DNA from: Rhodobacter maris
Lineage (GTDB): Bacteria; Pseudomonadota; Alphaproteobacteria; Rhodobacterales; Rhodobacteraceae
Assembly (NCBI RefSeq): GCF_900217815.1
Contig: NZ_OBMT01000013.1
Coordinates: forward strand, 1-64,000
Direction: 5' to 3'
DNA: 64,000 nt
The notes beneath the pieces were generated by a model, which saw nothing but the letters and a program-made list of their open reading frames with translations, was not told where the DNA came from and made no database searches. Within the stretch, counting starts at the first letter, position 1; the number at the start of each line of letters is the position of its first letter. Position numbers and translations under genes: made by a program. Below are positions 41,372 through 51,064 of this stretch, piece by piece.

Positions 41372-42366
41372 TGCGGCAGACCATATCTTCCCTATGGCGG
41401 CGCCGGGGGCGAATTCTTGGCCCTGACGATCTTCAGGGCGTCCGGCTCGTGCAATGCCCTACCGCTTGGCAATTGCCGAACGGGCTGGTGCGCATCGCCA
41501 TCTCCTGTCGCGATCGGGCGAACATCTCCATCATTCAGGTGATGGAGTGCGATCCTGAAGACGGCATGAAGATCGTGCGGTCGCCGCAGATCGAACCGGC
41601 GGCGATCCAGGCCATCGCGCGCGGCGGCCTGTCGGGCATTGGCCCTTGCGATGCGCTCTGGGACGGAGACAGGCTGCTGCTTGCCACCTCGTCGCTCACG
41701 CTGCACGGGCGCCTTTACGATGCCGCGATCGAGGTGATGACAAGCCAGGACGGAGGCGCAACCTTCCTGCCGCCGCACACGCTGCTGACCTCGGCCGCCA
41801 ACAACGGCTATCCGGTCACGCTTCCCTGCATCCGGAAACTGGCCGGGGGGGGCTGGCGGATGTGGTTCACCGCCTTCACCCAATGGGTGCCGGAGGCGCA
41901 ACCCAAACCGGATGCACGGTATTGCATTCGGTCAGCGCGCTCGGAGGATGCCGAATTCTGGACGGTTGATCCGTCCCCGGCGATCTTGCGGGCGCCGGGC
42001 GAGGCCGGTCTGGCGCGCCCTACGGTGCTCGAAGGATCGGGCGGGTTCGAAATGTGGTTCAGTGCGCGCGGTCCCTATTCGCAGGCGGATCCTGGTCTGC
42101 GCCGGTATCGGCTCGGCTATGCGCGCTCGCGCGATGGCGCGCAGTGGCGGCGCGAGGACGAGCGGCAGGGGTTCTGCTCCTCCCCGGCGCCCGACGACTG
42201 GGACGGACAGATGCAATGCTATCCTTTCGTTCTGCGCCTTACGGATGGGCGGCAGGTGATGTTCTATTGTGGCAACGGTTACGGTGAGGCAGGCTTCGGC
42301 TGGGCTACGCGCGAACCAGAAGGATGGAACCAGAAGGATGACGGCCGTGGAGATCAGGATGAGTGA
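41368..42366 (+). CDS. Beta-propeller glycoside hydrolase-like protein (GH43/GH32 type)
   Basis: This 332-residue protein resembles five-bladed beta-propeller enzymes of the GH43/GH32 type: GPCDALWDGDRLLLATSSLT, CIRKLAGGGWRMWFTAF, GLARPTVLEGSGGFEMWFSA, RYRLGYARSRDGAQWRR and QMQCYPFVLRLTDGRQVMFY, GNGYGEAGFG. No signal peptide is seen. Such proteins in polysaccharide clusters may modify or cleave an intermediate, or act as non-catalytic transferases. It overlaps the GT2 and the radical SAM gene. Confidence 0.65.
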   Translation: MMRQTISSLWRRRGRILGPDDLQGVRLVQCPTAWQLPNGLVRIAISCRDRANISIIQVMECDPEDGMKIVRSPQIEPAAIQAIARGGLSGIGPCDALWDGDRLLLATSSLTLHGRLYDAAIEVMTSQDGGATFLPPHTLLTSAANNGYPVTLPCIRKLAGGGWRMWFTAFTQWVPEAQPKPDARYCIRSARSEDAEFWTVDPSPAILRAPGEAGLARPTVLEGSGGFEMWFSARGPYSQADPGLRRYRLGYARSRDGAQWRREDERQGFCSSPAPDDWDGQMQCYPFVLRLTDGRQVMFYCGNGYGEAGFGWATREPEGWNQKDDGRGDQDE

Positions 42367-43957
42367 CTCGGCTGTGGGCAACAAGGCAGGGCGTATCCTG
42401 CGCATCTGCATCATCAATCCGAAGTTCAATCCTTCAATCTGGAGCAATGACTATGCGATCGACCTCTACGGGGGGCCGGTCAGATGCAACAATCTCACGG
42501 GGTGCCTGGCCACTTTGGCGGGCCTCGCGGATCCGCGGCACCAGATCCGGATCATCGACGAGAATGTCGAGGAGATCGCTTACGACGAGCTGCGCGGATA
42601 TGATGTCATCGGCGTGACCGGCATGATCGTGCAGCGCTGGCACATGTACCGCATCCTTGAGGCGGTGCGCGGGCTCGGGGCGCAGATCGTCGTGGGGGGG
42701 CCGCTTGTCACCTGTGACGAGCCTGCCTTCGAGAACCGCTGCGACGCTGTGTTCATCGGTGAGGCCGAAACCACCTGGCCCGCCTATCTGGAAGACATTG
42801 CCGCGGGGCGGCCGACGCTGAAGCGCTATGTCCAGACTGCGCGCAGCGACATGACAAAAATCCCGAAGCCGCGGCTCGATCTGATCAAGAGCGAACGCTA
42901 CCGCGTTGCCTCGATCCAGTTTTCGCGCGGTTGCCCGTTCCAGTGCGAGTTCTGCGACATCATCGTCACCTTCGGTCGGGTCCCGCGAATGAAAACCGCT
43001 GCCCAGGTGATCGCCGAGCTTCAGGATGTGGTCGATGCCGGGTTCCGTAACTGCTTTCTCGTCGATGACAATTTCATCGGCAACAAGCGCGAGGCGCGCA
43101 AGCTGCTGGAGGCGATTGCAGAGTGGCAAAAGACGCTGCCGCGGCCGCTGCTGCTTGCGACCGAGGCAAGCATCAACCTCGCCGATGCGCCCGATCTGCT
43201 CGATCTGATGCGCGCGGCCTCTCTCAACCGCGTGTTCGTCGGCATCGAGACGCCCAATCTCGCGTCGCTGAAAGAAACCCGCAAGACCCAGAATCTGAAG
43301 GGGGATTCCCTTGTTGCCAAGGTCCGGCGGATCCGCGATGCCGGTTTGACCCTGACAAGCGGCTTCATCGTCGGGTTCGACGAAGATACGCCCGAGATCT
43401 TCGAGGCGCAGTATCAGTTCATCCACGACAGCGCGATCGCGCTGCCGAGCATCGGCATTCTGGCGCCGCTGCCGACGACGCCGCTTTACGACCGGCTCGC
43501 GGCCGAGGGCCGGCTCTATCCCGAGGATCCCGCTTGCGCCTTTGAGCCCAAGCAGATGACCCGCGAACAGCTCAAGGCGGGACACCGCGCCCTGATCGAA
43601 CGGGTCTTCGACCCGGATGCGTTCTTTGAGCGCGCCTTCCGCGCGCAGCGCGAGCAGCGCCGCGCCGATACCAGTCGGTACCAATCCCGCGGCACGGTTG
43701 TCGGGGCGCGTGCGGCGATCGGGCAGGCGAGGATCTGGGCGCGGCTGATGCGGGCGATTGCCGGGAAGGGGTATTGGTCGCTGATCCCGGCCTATCGCCG
43801 CGCCCAACATGCCAATCGCGCGCTCGGCGACCGCGCGCTGCCACCTGCCGAGTTCCTGGCGCTCTGCCTCGCGCATTGGCATATCTACTGCATGAGTCGC
43901 GGCCCGCAGGATTCCATCTACCTGGAGCCAGGACCGCCCGCGCAGCACGCCGCCTGA
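42359..43957 (+). CDS. B12-binding-type radical SAM protein (DUF4070 family)
   Basis: This 532-residue protein has an N-terminal cobalamin-binding-like Rossmann domain (residues about 15-150, GYDVIGVTGMIVQ, QIVVGGPLVTCDEP) and a radical SAM domain whose 4Fe-4S ligands are Cys192, Cys196 and Cys199 in RGCPFQCEFCD. A DxHxxG cobalamin motif is not seen. The C-terminal part (KQMTREQLKAGHRALIERVF) is of the DUF4070 type shared with HpnR-like methylases. It could methylate or rearrange a sugar or lipid of this cluster. The ATG overlaps the previous stop. It ends the operon. Confidence 0.82.
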   Translation: MSDSAVGNKAGRILRICIINPKFNPSIWSNDYAIDLYGGPVRCNNLTGCLATLAGLADPRHQIRIIDENVEEIAYDELRGYDVIGVTGMIVQRWHMYRILEAVRGLGAQIVVGGPLVTCDEPAFENRCDAVFIGEAETTWPAYLEDIAAGRPTLKRYVQTARSDMTKIPKPRLDLIKSERYRVASIQFSRGCPFQCEFCDIIVTFGRVPRMKTAAQVIAELQDVVDAGFRNCFLVDDNFIGNKREARKLLEAIAEWQKTLPRPLLLATEASINLADAPDLLDLMRAASLNRVFVGIETPNLASLKETRKTQNLKGDSLVAKVRRIRDAGLTLTSGFIVGFDEDTPEIFEAQYQFIHDSAIALPSIGILAPLPTTPLYDRLAAEGRLYPEDPACAFEPKQMTREQLKAGHRALIERVFDPDAFFERAFRAQREQRRADTSRYQSRGTVVGARAAIGQARIWARLMRAIAGKGYWSLIPAYRRAQHANRALGDRALPPAEFLALCLAHWHIYCMSRGPQDSIYLEPGPPAQHAA

Positions 43958-44008
43958 GGGAAGCTCATCGGCGGATGGACACGGCCCCGATACGCGGCCG
44001 GGTTCGCG

Positions 44009-45499
44009 TCAAGGTGCTCGCGAAACCGGCCGATGTGCCTGAACCGTGATCCATTCCTCAAGCAGGCGTACGCCGAAACCGGTGCCGCCGCGACGCGCAA
44101 GCGGAAGATCCTTCTCGGCGAGTTCCTTGCCGGCGATGTCGAGATGGGCCCAGCGGCGATCTTGCGTGAACTGCCGCAGGAACGCTGCGGCATGAGGGGC
44201 ATCGCCGTCATGAAGGTCGGCGGCATGCTGGCGCAGATCTGCGAGCGGGGAGCGCAGTTCGACTTCGTAGGCCGGATCGAGCGGTAGGCGCCAGAACCGC
44301 TCTCCCACCGTTTCTCCTGCCGCCAGAAGCTCGGCTGCAAGATCATCGTCGGTTGCAAACAGCCCGGCAAAGACATGCCCGAGCCCCTGCATCACGGAAT
44401 AGGTCAGTGTCGCGAGATCGACGATCACGCGGGGCGCATGACGGCTTGCCGCAAGATAGAGGATGTCGGCCAGAACCATGCGCCCCTCGCAGTCGGTGTC
44501 GTAGACCTCGACGGTCTTGCCCGACATGGTCGTGACGATGTCGCCGGGCTTGTAGGAGGTGCCCGAGAGCATGTTCTCGGCGATGCCCAGAACGCCCACG
44601 ACATGTTCGCCGCTGCCCTGCCGCGCGAGCGCGAGCATGGTGCCCACAACCGCCGCCGCCCCGCTCATGTCGGCCCGCATGCCGAACATCTGCGGCCCGG
44701 TCTTGATGCAGAGCCCGCCCGCGTCGAAGCAGATCCCCTTGCCGACGAGCGCGATCGGCGCCGCGGGGCTGCCCTCGGGGCAGTAGCGCAGCACGATCAC
44801 GCGCGGCCCCCGGGCCGAGCCCTGCCCCACGGCAAGCACCGCATTCATGCCTTCGCGCGCGAGCTCCTCCGGGCCCATCACTGTGATCTCGATCCCCGCC
44901 AAGGCCAGGGGGGCGAGGAAATCGGCGAAGTTTTCGGGGTGGAGATGGCTTGCGGGAGAGTTCACCAGATCGCGCGCGAGCGTCACCCCGGCGGCGAGCG
45001 CCTCGATCCGGTCCAGCTCTGCCGTCGCCTCGAGATCGGTCTCGAGCGCGAGGGTCAGTGCGAAGGGCTCCACCCCCTGCGGCGTGAGCGGGGAGCGGTA
45101 ATTGCCAAGCTGGAGGCCATGCACGAGCGCGGCCAGAAGCGCTTCAGGGGCGGCACCGAGCGGATCGTGGACGAGGCTCGCCGCATCTTCGCCGAGCGCC
45201 TCAAGATGGCGCGCCAGCGCCACCCCGGCGCGGTTGGCGACAAGCGGGCTCAGGCTCTCCTCCGCGCCAAGACCGAGCAGGATCAGCCGCGCGCAGTCGA
45301 TCCCCGCGGGGGCGAGGATCTCAAGGCAGGCGCCCTCGGCGGCGGCAAAGCGCGCGGCGGTGATTGCGCGGCCGAGCGCACCGCCCGTGGCGGCCTCAAG
45401 GGCCGTGGCGCGGGGGCCAAACACAAGGTTCGCACAGAGCGGCACGACCACCACGCGGGGCGCGGTGGCGGGGGCGGAACGGGTCAGGATTACGGGCAT
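44009..45499 (-). CDS. pepA: Leucyl aminopeptidase, M17 family
   Basis: This 496-residue cytoplasmic metallopeptidase removes N-terminal residues from peptides. It has the M17 metal-binding and catalytic segments: IALVGKGICFDAGGLCIKTG (Lys and Asp), MRADMSGAAAVVGTM, and YDTDCEGRMVLADILYLA (Asp, Glu and Arg; usually NTDAEGR, here DTDCEGR). The C-terminal WAHLDIAGKE segment is present. It lies 24 nt after the peptide-transporter ATPase gene and is the last gene of that operon, so imported peptides are probably degraded here. In Pseudomonas PipR loci an aminopeptidase accompanies the same transporter. Confidence 0.93.
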   Translation of the reverse strand: MPVILTRSAPATAPRVVVVPLCANLVFGPRATALEAATGGALGRAITAARFAAAEGACLEILAPAGIDCARLILLGLGAEESLSPLVANRAGVALARHLEALGEDAASLVHDPLGAAPEALLAALVHGLQLGNYRSPLTPQGVEPFALTLALETDLEATAELDRIEALAAGVTLARDLVNSPASHLHPENFADFLAPLALAGIEITVMGPEELAREGMNAVLAVGQGSARGPRVIVLRYCPEGSPAAPIALVGKGICFDAGGLCIKTGPQMFGMRADMSGAAAVVGTMLALARQGSGEHVVGVLGIAENMLSGTSYKPGDIVTTMSGKTVEVYDTDCEGRMVLADILYLAASRHAPRVIVDLATLTYSVMQGLGHVFAGLFATDDDLAAELLAAGETVGERFWRLPLDPAYEVELRSPLADLRQHAADLHDGDAPHAAAFLRQFTQDRRWAHLDIAGKELAEKDLPLARRGGTGFGVRLLEEWITVQAHRPVSRAP

Positions 45500-45523
45500 C
45501 TTTTCCTCTGGCAGGCTGAGCGA

Positions 45524-47353
45524 TCAGTCTTCGCGCACGAAATGGCCGGGCGTTGCCTCGCGGTAGCGCCGGCTTGGGGGCACGAAGGAAAGGTCGCGGA
45601 TCGGGTTCATCAGGTCTGATGGCGGCTGGCTGCGGCGCAGGTGGCGCCGGGCCGGGTCGGGGATCGCCACCGCGTCGATCAGGCGGCGGGTATAGGGGTG
45701 AAGCGGCGTTTCCATCACCGCCGCGCGCGGGCCGATCTCGACGATCTCGCCCTGATACATCACCGCGATGCGGTGGCTGATGCGTTCCACCACGGCGATG
45801 TCATGCGAGATGAAGAGAAAGGCGATGCCGGTCCGCTCCTGAATGTCGAGCAGCAGGTTCACCACCTGCGCTTTCACCGAGACATCGAGCGCGGAGACGG
45901 ATTCATCGGCAATAATCACCTTCGGATCCAGCATGAGGGCACGTGCGATGCAAAGCCGCTGGCGCTGCCCGCCGGAAAATTCATGCGGGAACCGTTCGAG
46001 CATCTGCGGTGCGAGCCCGACCTGATCCATCAGTCGCGCCGCCTTGGCACGCGCTGCGGCGAATGGGCCCATCCGATGCTCCAGGAAGGGTTCCACCAGC
46101 GCCTCGCCGATCGTCATGCGCGGATTGAGACTCGCGAGCGGGTCTTGCGGGATCATCTGGATCTCGCGCCTTTGCCGCCGCAACCGCGCTGCATCGAGCC
46201 CGAAAAGTTCGGTCGCCCCGAGCCGCACCGAGCCGGAAGACTGGCCTCCCGCGAGCCGGATGATCGCCCGGCCTGTGGTCGACTTGCCGCAACCGGATTC
46301 CCCCACCAAGGCCAGCGTCTCGGCCGGATGGATCGCGAAGGACAGGTTCTCGACAGCATGCACGCGGGCCACCTTGCGCCGCAGGAGCCCGCCGCGCACA
46401 TCGAACCGGGTCACCAGATCGCGCACTTCCAGAAGCGGGGCCGAGAAGTCGGGCTGGCGTGCGAGCGGTGTGCCCGGCGTGGCCGCGCCCGTGGCAATGT
46501 CGATCACCGGAAAGCGCAGTGGCACCGGCTCGCCCGCCATCGAGCCGAGCGCGGGAACCGAGGCGAGAAGCGCCCGCGTATAGGGCTGGCGCGGGGCGCG
46601 GAAGACCTGCTCCGTCGTCCCTTCCTCCACCACATCGCCGCGCAGCATCACCACAGTGCGATCGGCCATTTCCGCAACGACGCCCATGTCATGCGTGACA
46701 AACAGCATCGCCATCCCGTATTCGGCCTGCAACTCCTTCAGAAGCGACAGGATCTCGCCCTGTACCGTGACATCGAGTGCGGTCGTCGGCTCGTCGGCAA
46801 TGAGCAGCTTCGGACGCGAGGCGAGCGCCATCGCAATCATCACCCGCTGCCGCATGCCGCCCGAAAAGGCGTGCGGATAATCATCCAGACGGCGTGCGGC
46901 ATCGGGAATGCGCACCCGTTCCATCAGCGCCACTGCCGCCTTGCGTGCGGCAGAGGCCGCCATCGGCCGGTGACAGGTCAAGGCCTCGATCAGCTGATCG
47001 CCCACGGTGTAGATCGGGTGCAGGCTGGTCATCGGTTCCTGAAAGATCATCGTGGCCCGCTGGCCCCGGATCTTGGCCACCATGTCGGCCTCGGAGAGGG
47101 CGAGCAGCTCATGCCCGTCGAGCGTAATGCTGCCCTCGATGCGGCTTGTGGCCGGATCGAGCAGGCGCATCATCGCGAGCGAGGTGACGCTCTTGCCCGA
47201 ACCGGACTCCCCGACGAGCGCCACGGTTTCGCCCGCGGCCACATCCAGCGAGAGGCCGTGCACCACCCGGTTCCAGCTCTTGCGGGCGCCCGCAAAGGAC
47301 ACGCGCAGATCGCGAACTGTCAGGATCGGGGCGGCGGGGGTGGGGTCGGTCAT
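45524..47353 (-). CDS. Peptide ABC transporter ATPase, DppD-DppF fusion
   Basis: This 609-residue protein contains two complete ATPase units in one chain. The first (about residues 5-265) has ALVGESGSGKSVTS, FSGGMRQRVMIAMAL and LLIADEPTTALDVTV; the second (about 310-570) has ALVGESGCGKSTTGR, FSGGQRQRLCIARAL and VIIADESVSALDVSV. Both carry the oligopeptide-type HPYTRAL/HPYTRRL stretch near the end. It energises the two permeases encoded upstream, whose gene it overlaps. Fused DppDF proteins are well known in alphaproteobacteria. Confidence 0.95.
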   Translation of the reverse strand: MTDPTPAAPILTVRDLRVSFAGARKSWNRVVHGLSLDVAAGETVALVGESGSGKSVTSLAMMRLLDPATSRIEGSITLDGHELLALSEADMVAKIRGQRATMIFQEPMTSLHPIYTVGDQLIEALTCHRPMAASAARKAAVALMERVRIPDAARRLDDYPHAFSGGMRQRVMIAMALASRPKLLIADEPTTALDVTVQGEILSLLKELQAEYGMAMLFVTHDMGVVAEMADRTVVMLRGDVVEEGTTEQVFRAPRQPYTRALLASVPALGSMAGEPVPLRFPVIDIATGAATPGTPLARQPDFSAPLLEVRDLVTRFDVRGGLLRRKVARVHAVENLSFAIHPAETLALVGESGCGKSTTGRAIIRLAGGQSSGSVRLGATELFGLDAARLRRQRREIQMIPQDPLASLNPRMTIGEALVEPFLEHRMGPFAAARAKAARLMDQVGLAPQMLERFPHEFSGGQRQRLCIARALMLDPKVIIADESVSALDVSVKAQVVNLLLDIQERTGIAFLFISHDIAVVERISHRIAVMYQGEIVEIGPRAAVMETPLHPYTRRLIDAVAIPDPARRHLRRSQPPSDLMNPIRDLSFVPPSRRYREATPGHFVRED

Positions 47354-48321
47354 TTGCGCCGCATCCTCGGGTCAATCAGAATGCACAGAAGGTCGACGAT
47401 GGCATTGGCCAGCACGACAAAGAACGAGGCGTAAAGCACCGAGGCCATGATCATCGGCAGATCGAGCACTTTCAGCGCCTGATAGGTGAGCCGTCCGACC
47501 CCGTTGAGGCCGAAGACCACCTCGGTCAGCACCGCCGCGCCGCCCACGAGCACGCCGAAATCCATGCCGAACATGATCACGACCGGAATGATCGCGCTGC
47601 GCGTCGCGTGTTTGAGCAGCACCCGGCGCGCCGTCAGCCCCTTGGCACGGGCGGTGCGGATGTAATCTTCCTGATAGGTTTCGATGATGCCGGTGCGCAG
47701 CATCCGCCCGTAAAGCCCGATGTAGAGGAAGGCGAGCGTCAGCCAGGGAAAGACGAGCGCCAGCGCCCAGCGCAGCGGGCTTTCGGTAAAGGGCACATAG
47801 CCGAGCGGGGGCACCCAGGAGAAAGCCCAGGTGTTGTGGAGCCGGCTTTGCGTGATCAGGTTGACCATCTCGCCGACCCAGAACACCGGCATGGCCACGG
47901 CCATCATCGAGAGCCCCATCAGCATCTTGTCGGGCCATCGGCCTCTGGTCGCGGCGGCGAGAATGCCGGTAAGCGCGCCCAGCGCCATCCACAGGACGGC
48001 GGCGCCGGCCACGAGCGAGAGCGTCACCGGGGCGGCGGCGCGCAGCGTGGGAACGATCTTTTCGCCGCGGTTGACGAAGGAGGTCAGATCGCCGGTGATG
48101 AACATCTTGCGCATCATCGCGCCGTATTGCACCCAGATCGGTTGATCGAGGCCGAAGTCGTGGCGCACCGCGGCAACGGTTTCGGGGGCGGCATTGCGCC
48201 CGGCAATTCGCGCGGCCGGGTCCGCGCCCGGCGTGGCGAAGAAGATCAAAAAGGTGAGGATGCTGATCCCCAGCATCACCACCACCATGCGCGCGAGGCG
48301 CGAGAGCATTGCCGCCAGCAT
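47350..48321 (-). CDS. Peptide ABC transporter permease, DppB type
   Basis: This 323-residue inner-membrane protein has the DppB layout: an N-terminal helix (VVVMLGISILTFLIFFA), a periplasmic region with FGLDQPIWVQYG, and five further helices with the EAA-type loop YIRTARAKGLTARRVLLKHA. The ATG at 48321 directly follows the DppC stop (TGATG). A longer frame extends upstream but is antiparallel noise over the DppC gene. It forms the pore with DppC. Confidence 0.93.
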   Translation of the reverse strand: MLAAMLSRLARMVVVMLGISILTFLIFFATPGADPAARIAGRNAAPETVAAVRHDFGLDQPIWVQYGAMMRKMFITGDLTSFVNRGEKIVPTLRAAAPVTLSLVAGAAVLWMALGALTGILAAATRGRWPDKMLMGLSMMAVAMPVFWVGEMVNLITQSRLHNTWAFSWVPPLGYVPFTESPLRWALALVFPWLTLAFLYIGLYGRMLRTGIIETYQEDYIRTARAKGLTARRVLLKHATRSAIIPVVIMFGMDFGVLVGGAAVLTEVVFGLNGVGRLTYQALKVLDLPMIMASVLYASFFVVLANAIVDLLCILIDPRMRRK

Positions 48322-49385
48322 CAGCGCCCCCGCACCGATTTCGGGTCGAGGATGTCGCGCAGCACGTCCCCGAAGAGGTTGAGCAGCATCACCGTCACCA
48401 TGATCGCGATCCCCGGCGCCATCGAGACGACGGGGCGGGAGTAAAGCAGTGCCTGCCCGTCCTGCAAGATCGTGCCCCAGCTCGCATTGGGCGCCTGCAC
48501 GCCGACCGAGAGGAAGGAGAGCGAGCTTTCGGTGACGATGTTGAGCGCCATCAGCATGGGCGCGAAGACGATCAGCGTGGTGGCGACATTGGGCAGGATG
48601 TGGCGCCACAGGATCCGCGAGGGGCGGATGCCGAGCGCGCGTGCGGCGAGCACGAATTCGCTGTTGGTGATGGCGATCACCCGCCCGCGGACGGGCCTTG
48701 CGACATAGGGCACATAGACGAGCCCGATGATTACGATAGGCAGGATCAGGCTTGAGGAGGACAGGTGGATCGGCCCGAAATCGAAACTTTTGCCCAGCAT
48801 CACGATGGAAAGCGAGATCGCGAGCAGATAGACCGGAAAGGCCCAGATCATGTCGATCAGGTTCGAGAGCACCGCGTCGATGGCGCCTCCGGCATAGCCC
48901 GCGACGATGCCGACAAGGGCCGCGCAGGCAAGGCACAGGAGGGTTGCGGCTCCGGCGATGAAAAGCGAGTTCTGCCCGCCATAAAGAAACCGCGCCGCGA
49001 CATCGCGGCCCTGGTTGTCGGCACCGAGGAAATATTGCGGCCCCCAGGTCGGCCCGATCGGCGTGACGCCGAGGCCCAGCCCCTCGGTCGAACGCTGCAT
49101 CACCGGCACGCGCGTGCCGTCGATCATGATCTTGGCGCTCAGACCGGAGCGGAACGGATCGGTCTTGGCCACATATTTCGCATAGGCCGGGGCGAGCGCC
49201 ATCGCGAGCACGATCAGCAGGATGCCGAGCCCGGAGAGGACGGCAGCGGGGCTGGAGGCGAGGCCCCGCAGAGCGCGCCGCCAGGGCCCGAGAGGTGGGG
49301 CCGGATCACCCCCGGCCGGTGGGGCCGGGGGCGGTGTGTCGAGATCGGTTGTCATGTCCGGATCTTCGCTCTCATAGAGGCTCAT
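48321..49385 (-). CDS. Peptide ABC transporter permease, DppC type
   Basis: This 354-residue inner-membrane protein has a cytoplasmic proline-rich N-terminus, a first helix near residues 50-70, a long periplasmic loop with YFLGADNQGRDVAARFLYGG, the typical DppC motif, and a C-terminal permease domain with FVLAARALGIRPSRILWRHI. The periplasmic loop is longer than usual. The ATG at 49385 overlaps the binding-protein stop (ATGA); a second ATG at 49355 is possible. Confidence 0.92.
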   Translation of the reverse strand: MSLYESEDPDMTTDLDTPPPAPPAGGDPAPPLGPWRRALRGLASSPAAVLSGLGILLIVLAMALAPAYAKYVAKTDPFRSGLSAKIMIDGTRVPVMQRSTEGLGLGVTPIGPTWGPQYFLGADNQGRDVAARFLYGGQNSLFIAGAATLLCLACAALVGIVAGYAGGAIDAVLSNLIDMIWAFPVYLLAISLSIVMLGKSFDFGPIHLSSSSLILPIVIIGLVYVPYVARPVRGRVIAITNSEFVLAARALGIRPSRILWRHILPNVATTLIVFAPMLMALNIVTESSLSFLSVGVQAPNASWGTILQDGQALLYSRPVVSMAPGIAIMVTVMLLNLFGDVLRDILDPKSVRGR

Positions 49386-51064
49386 TGCACCCAGGCATTC
49401 GCGATCAGCCAATGATGCAGGCTCGAGAACTGGTAGTTCCCCACCCGCGTGCTGAGCAGGTCCACCTGTTGCGGGGTGAAGAGCGGCAGGGCGGGGGATT
49501 TTTCCATCACCGCCGCGTCGATCTTCGCCCAGTCCTTGTCGGCCGCGGCCTGATCCGTGGCGCCAAGCGCGATCGCCGCTTTCATCCGCGCGTCGATCTC
49601 CTGATCGCACATGCCGGAGATATTGATCGAGGCATCCGAGCCCGGGTGGAACGAGTCGCAGCCGAAGAGCACGTTGAGAAAGTTCGAGGCGGCCGGGTAA
49701 TCGGCATACCATTGCGAGATCGAGAGCTGCACCTTGTTGTTGGTGTTCTGGATATAGGTGAACTGGATGTCGCCCGAGATCGTCTGCACCGCGGCGTCAT
49801 AACCCAGATCGCTCAGCACCGATTGCAGATAAGTGCCGATCCCGCGCGAGGCGGCGTTGTCCTCGGTCACCACGGTGATCTTCGCGCCCTTGGTGCCGCT
49901 TTCGTCCACCAGCGCCTGCGCCTTTTCCATGTCCGGCGCGCTCCAGCTCGTGCCCGGGTCCTGGGTGTAGATGCACTGGTCCTCGTGGCCGGGGAATTCG
50001 GGCGGCAGCACCTGGCAGACCGGCTGCGCAAGGGCAGGGCCGCCGAAGAGCGACACCAGCGCATCGCGGTCGATCGCATAGTTCAGCGCCTGACGCACCC
50101 GCACATCGTCGAAGGGCGCAAGGTTGACATTCATTGGCGCATACCACCAGGCGGCAAGCGGCGAGAGATGGATCTGGTCGGGCGCCGTGGTCGAAAGCTC
50201 TGCCAGACGGTCGGCGGGCGGCGTGTCGAACATCCAGTCGGCCTGTCCGTTCATGATCGCATTGACGGCCGCTTCCTCGGTGCCGCCGAAGGTGTAGTCG
50301 ATCTCGTCGACATAACCATCGGGTTGCGCGTCCTTGCTCCATTCCTTGAAAGCCGGGTTGCGCACGATCACCATCGAATTGTTGGCGTCGTAGCTCTTCA
50401 CCATATAGGCGCCGGTGCCCGGGATCGGCTCGTTGCCATTGTCCTTCGGCGTCGTTTCCGAGGGCAGGATCGAGGCATGGGGGGCGGAGAGCTTGAACAG
50501 GAATTCCGGATCGGCGGCGGTGAGGTTGATCGTCACCGTTCCGGCCGCCTCGTCGATGATCACGCCGCCATCGAGGGTGCAGCCCGCGGGCTCGGCAAGG
50601 CAGGTGTCAGCGCCGACAATGCCGTTGTAGAACGTCCCCGCGGTGGGGCCGAGCACCTTGAAGATGCGCTGGAACGAGGCCAGCACATCGGTTGCCGTCA
50701 TGTCGGATCCGTCGGAGAACTTGATCCCCTTGCGCAGGGTGAAAGTGTAGGTCTTGCCGTCGTTCGAGATCACCGGCATCGCCTCGGCCAGATCCGGCAC
50801 GACCTCCTTGCTGTCCGCACCGCCCACTTTCTTGAACCCCACGAGCCCGTCATAGAGAAAGGCGTAGAGCTGCCAGAACTGCGATGTGTAGTTGATGTGC
50901 GGGTCGAGCGTGCCTTGCGACGAGACCGAGACAAGGCGCAGCGTGCCGCCGCGGTGGTCGCCCTCGGCCTGCGCCAGCGTCGGACCGAACCCGGCCAGAG
51001 CGGCGAGGGCGAGCGCAGTTGCGGCCCGGCGCGCGACCCTCTCGGGGGAAAGCTTGGGGATCAT
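49382..51064 (-). CDS. Peptide ABC transporter substrate-binding protein
   Basis: This 560-residue periplasmic protein belongs to extracellular solute-binding family 5 (DppA/OppA). It has a signal peptide (residues 1 to about 32, cleavage after LAQA), then GTLRLVSVSSQGTLDPHINY, the family motif in YTFTLRKGIKFSDGSDMTAT DVL, and VRQALNYAIDRDALVSLFGG. It is the first gene of the five-gene minus-strand operon and lies opposite the luxR gene, 295 nt away, with a lux-box-like palindrome between. The true ligand could be a peptide or a peptide-like host compound. Confidence 0.93.
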   Translation of the reverse strand: MIPKLSPERVARRAATALALAALAGFGPTLAQAEGDHRGGTLRLVSVSSQGTLDPHINYTSQFWQLYAFLYDGLVGFKKVGGADSKEVVPDLAEAMPVISNDGKTYTFTLRKGIKFSDGSDMTATDVLASFQRIFKVLGPTAGTFYNGIVGADTCLAEPAGCTLDGGVIIDEAAGTVTINLTAADPEFLFKLSAPHASILPSETTPKDNGNEPIPGTGAYMVKSYDANNSMVIVRNPAFKEWSKDAQPDGYVDEIDYTFGGTEEAAVNAIMNGQADWMFDTPPADRLAELSTTAPDQIHLSPLAAWWYAPMNVNLAPFDDVRVRQALNYAIDRDALVSLFGGPALAQPVCQVLPPEFPGHEDQCIYTQDPGTSWSAPDMEKAQALVDESGTKGAKITVVTEDNAASRGIGTYLQSVLSDLGYDAAVQTISGDIQFTYIQNTNNKVQLSISQWYADYPAASNFLNVLFGCDSFHPGSDASINISGMCDQEIDARMKAAIALGATDQAAADKDWAKIDAAVMEKSPALPLFTPQQVDLLSTRVGNYQFSSLHHWLIANAWVQ

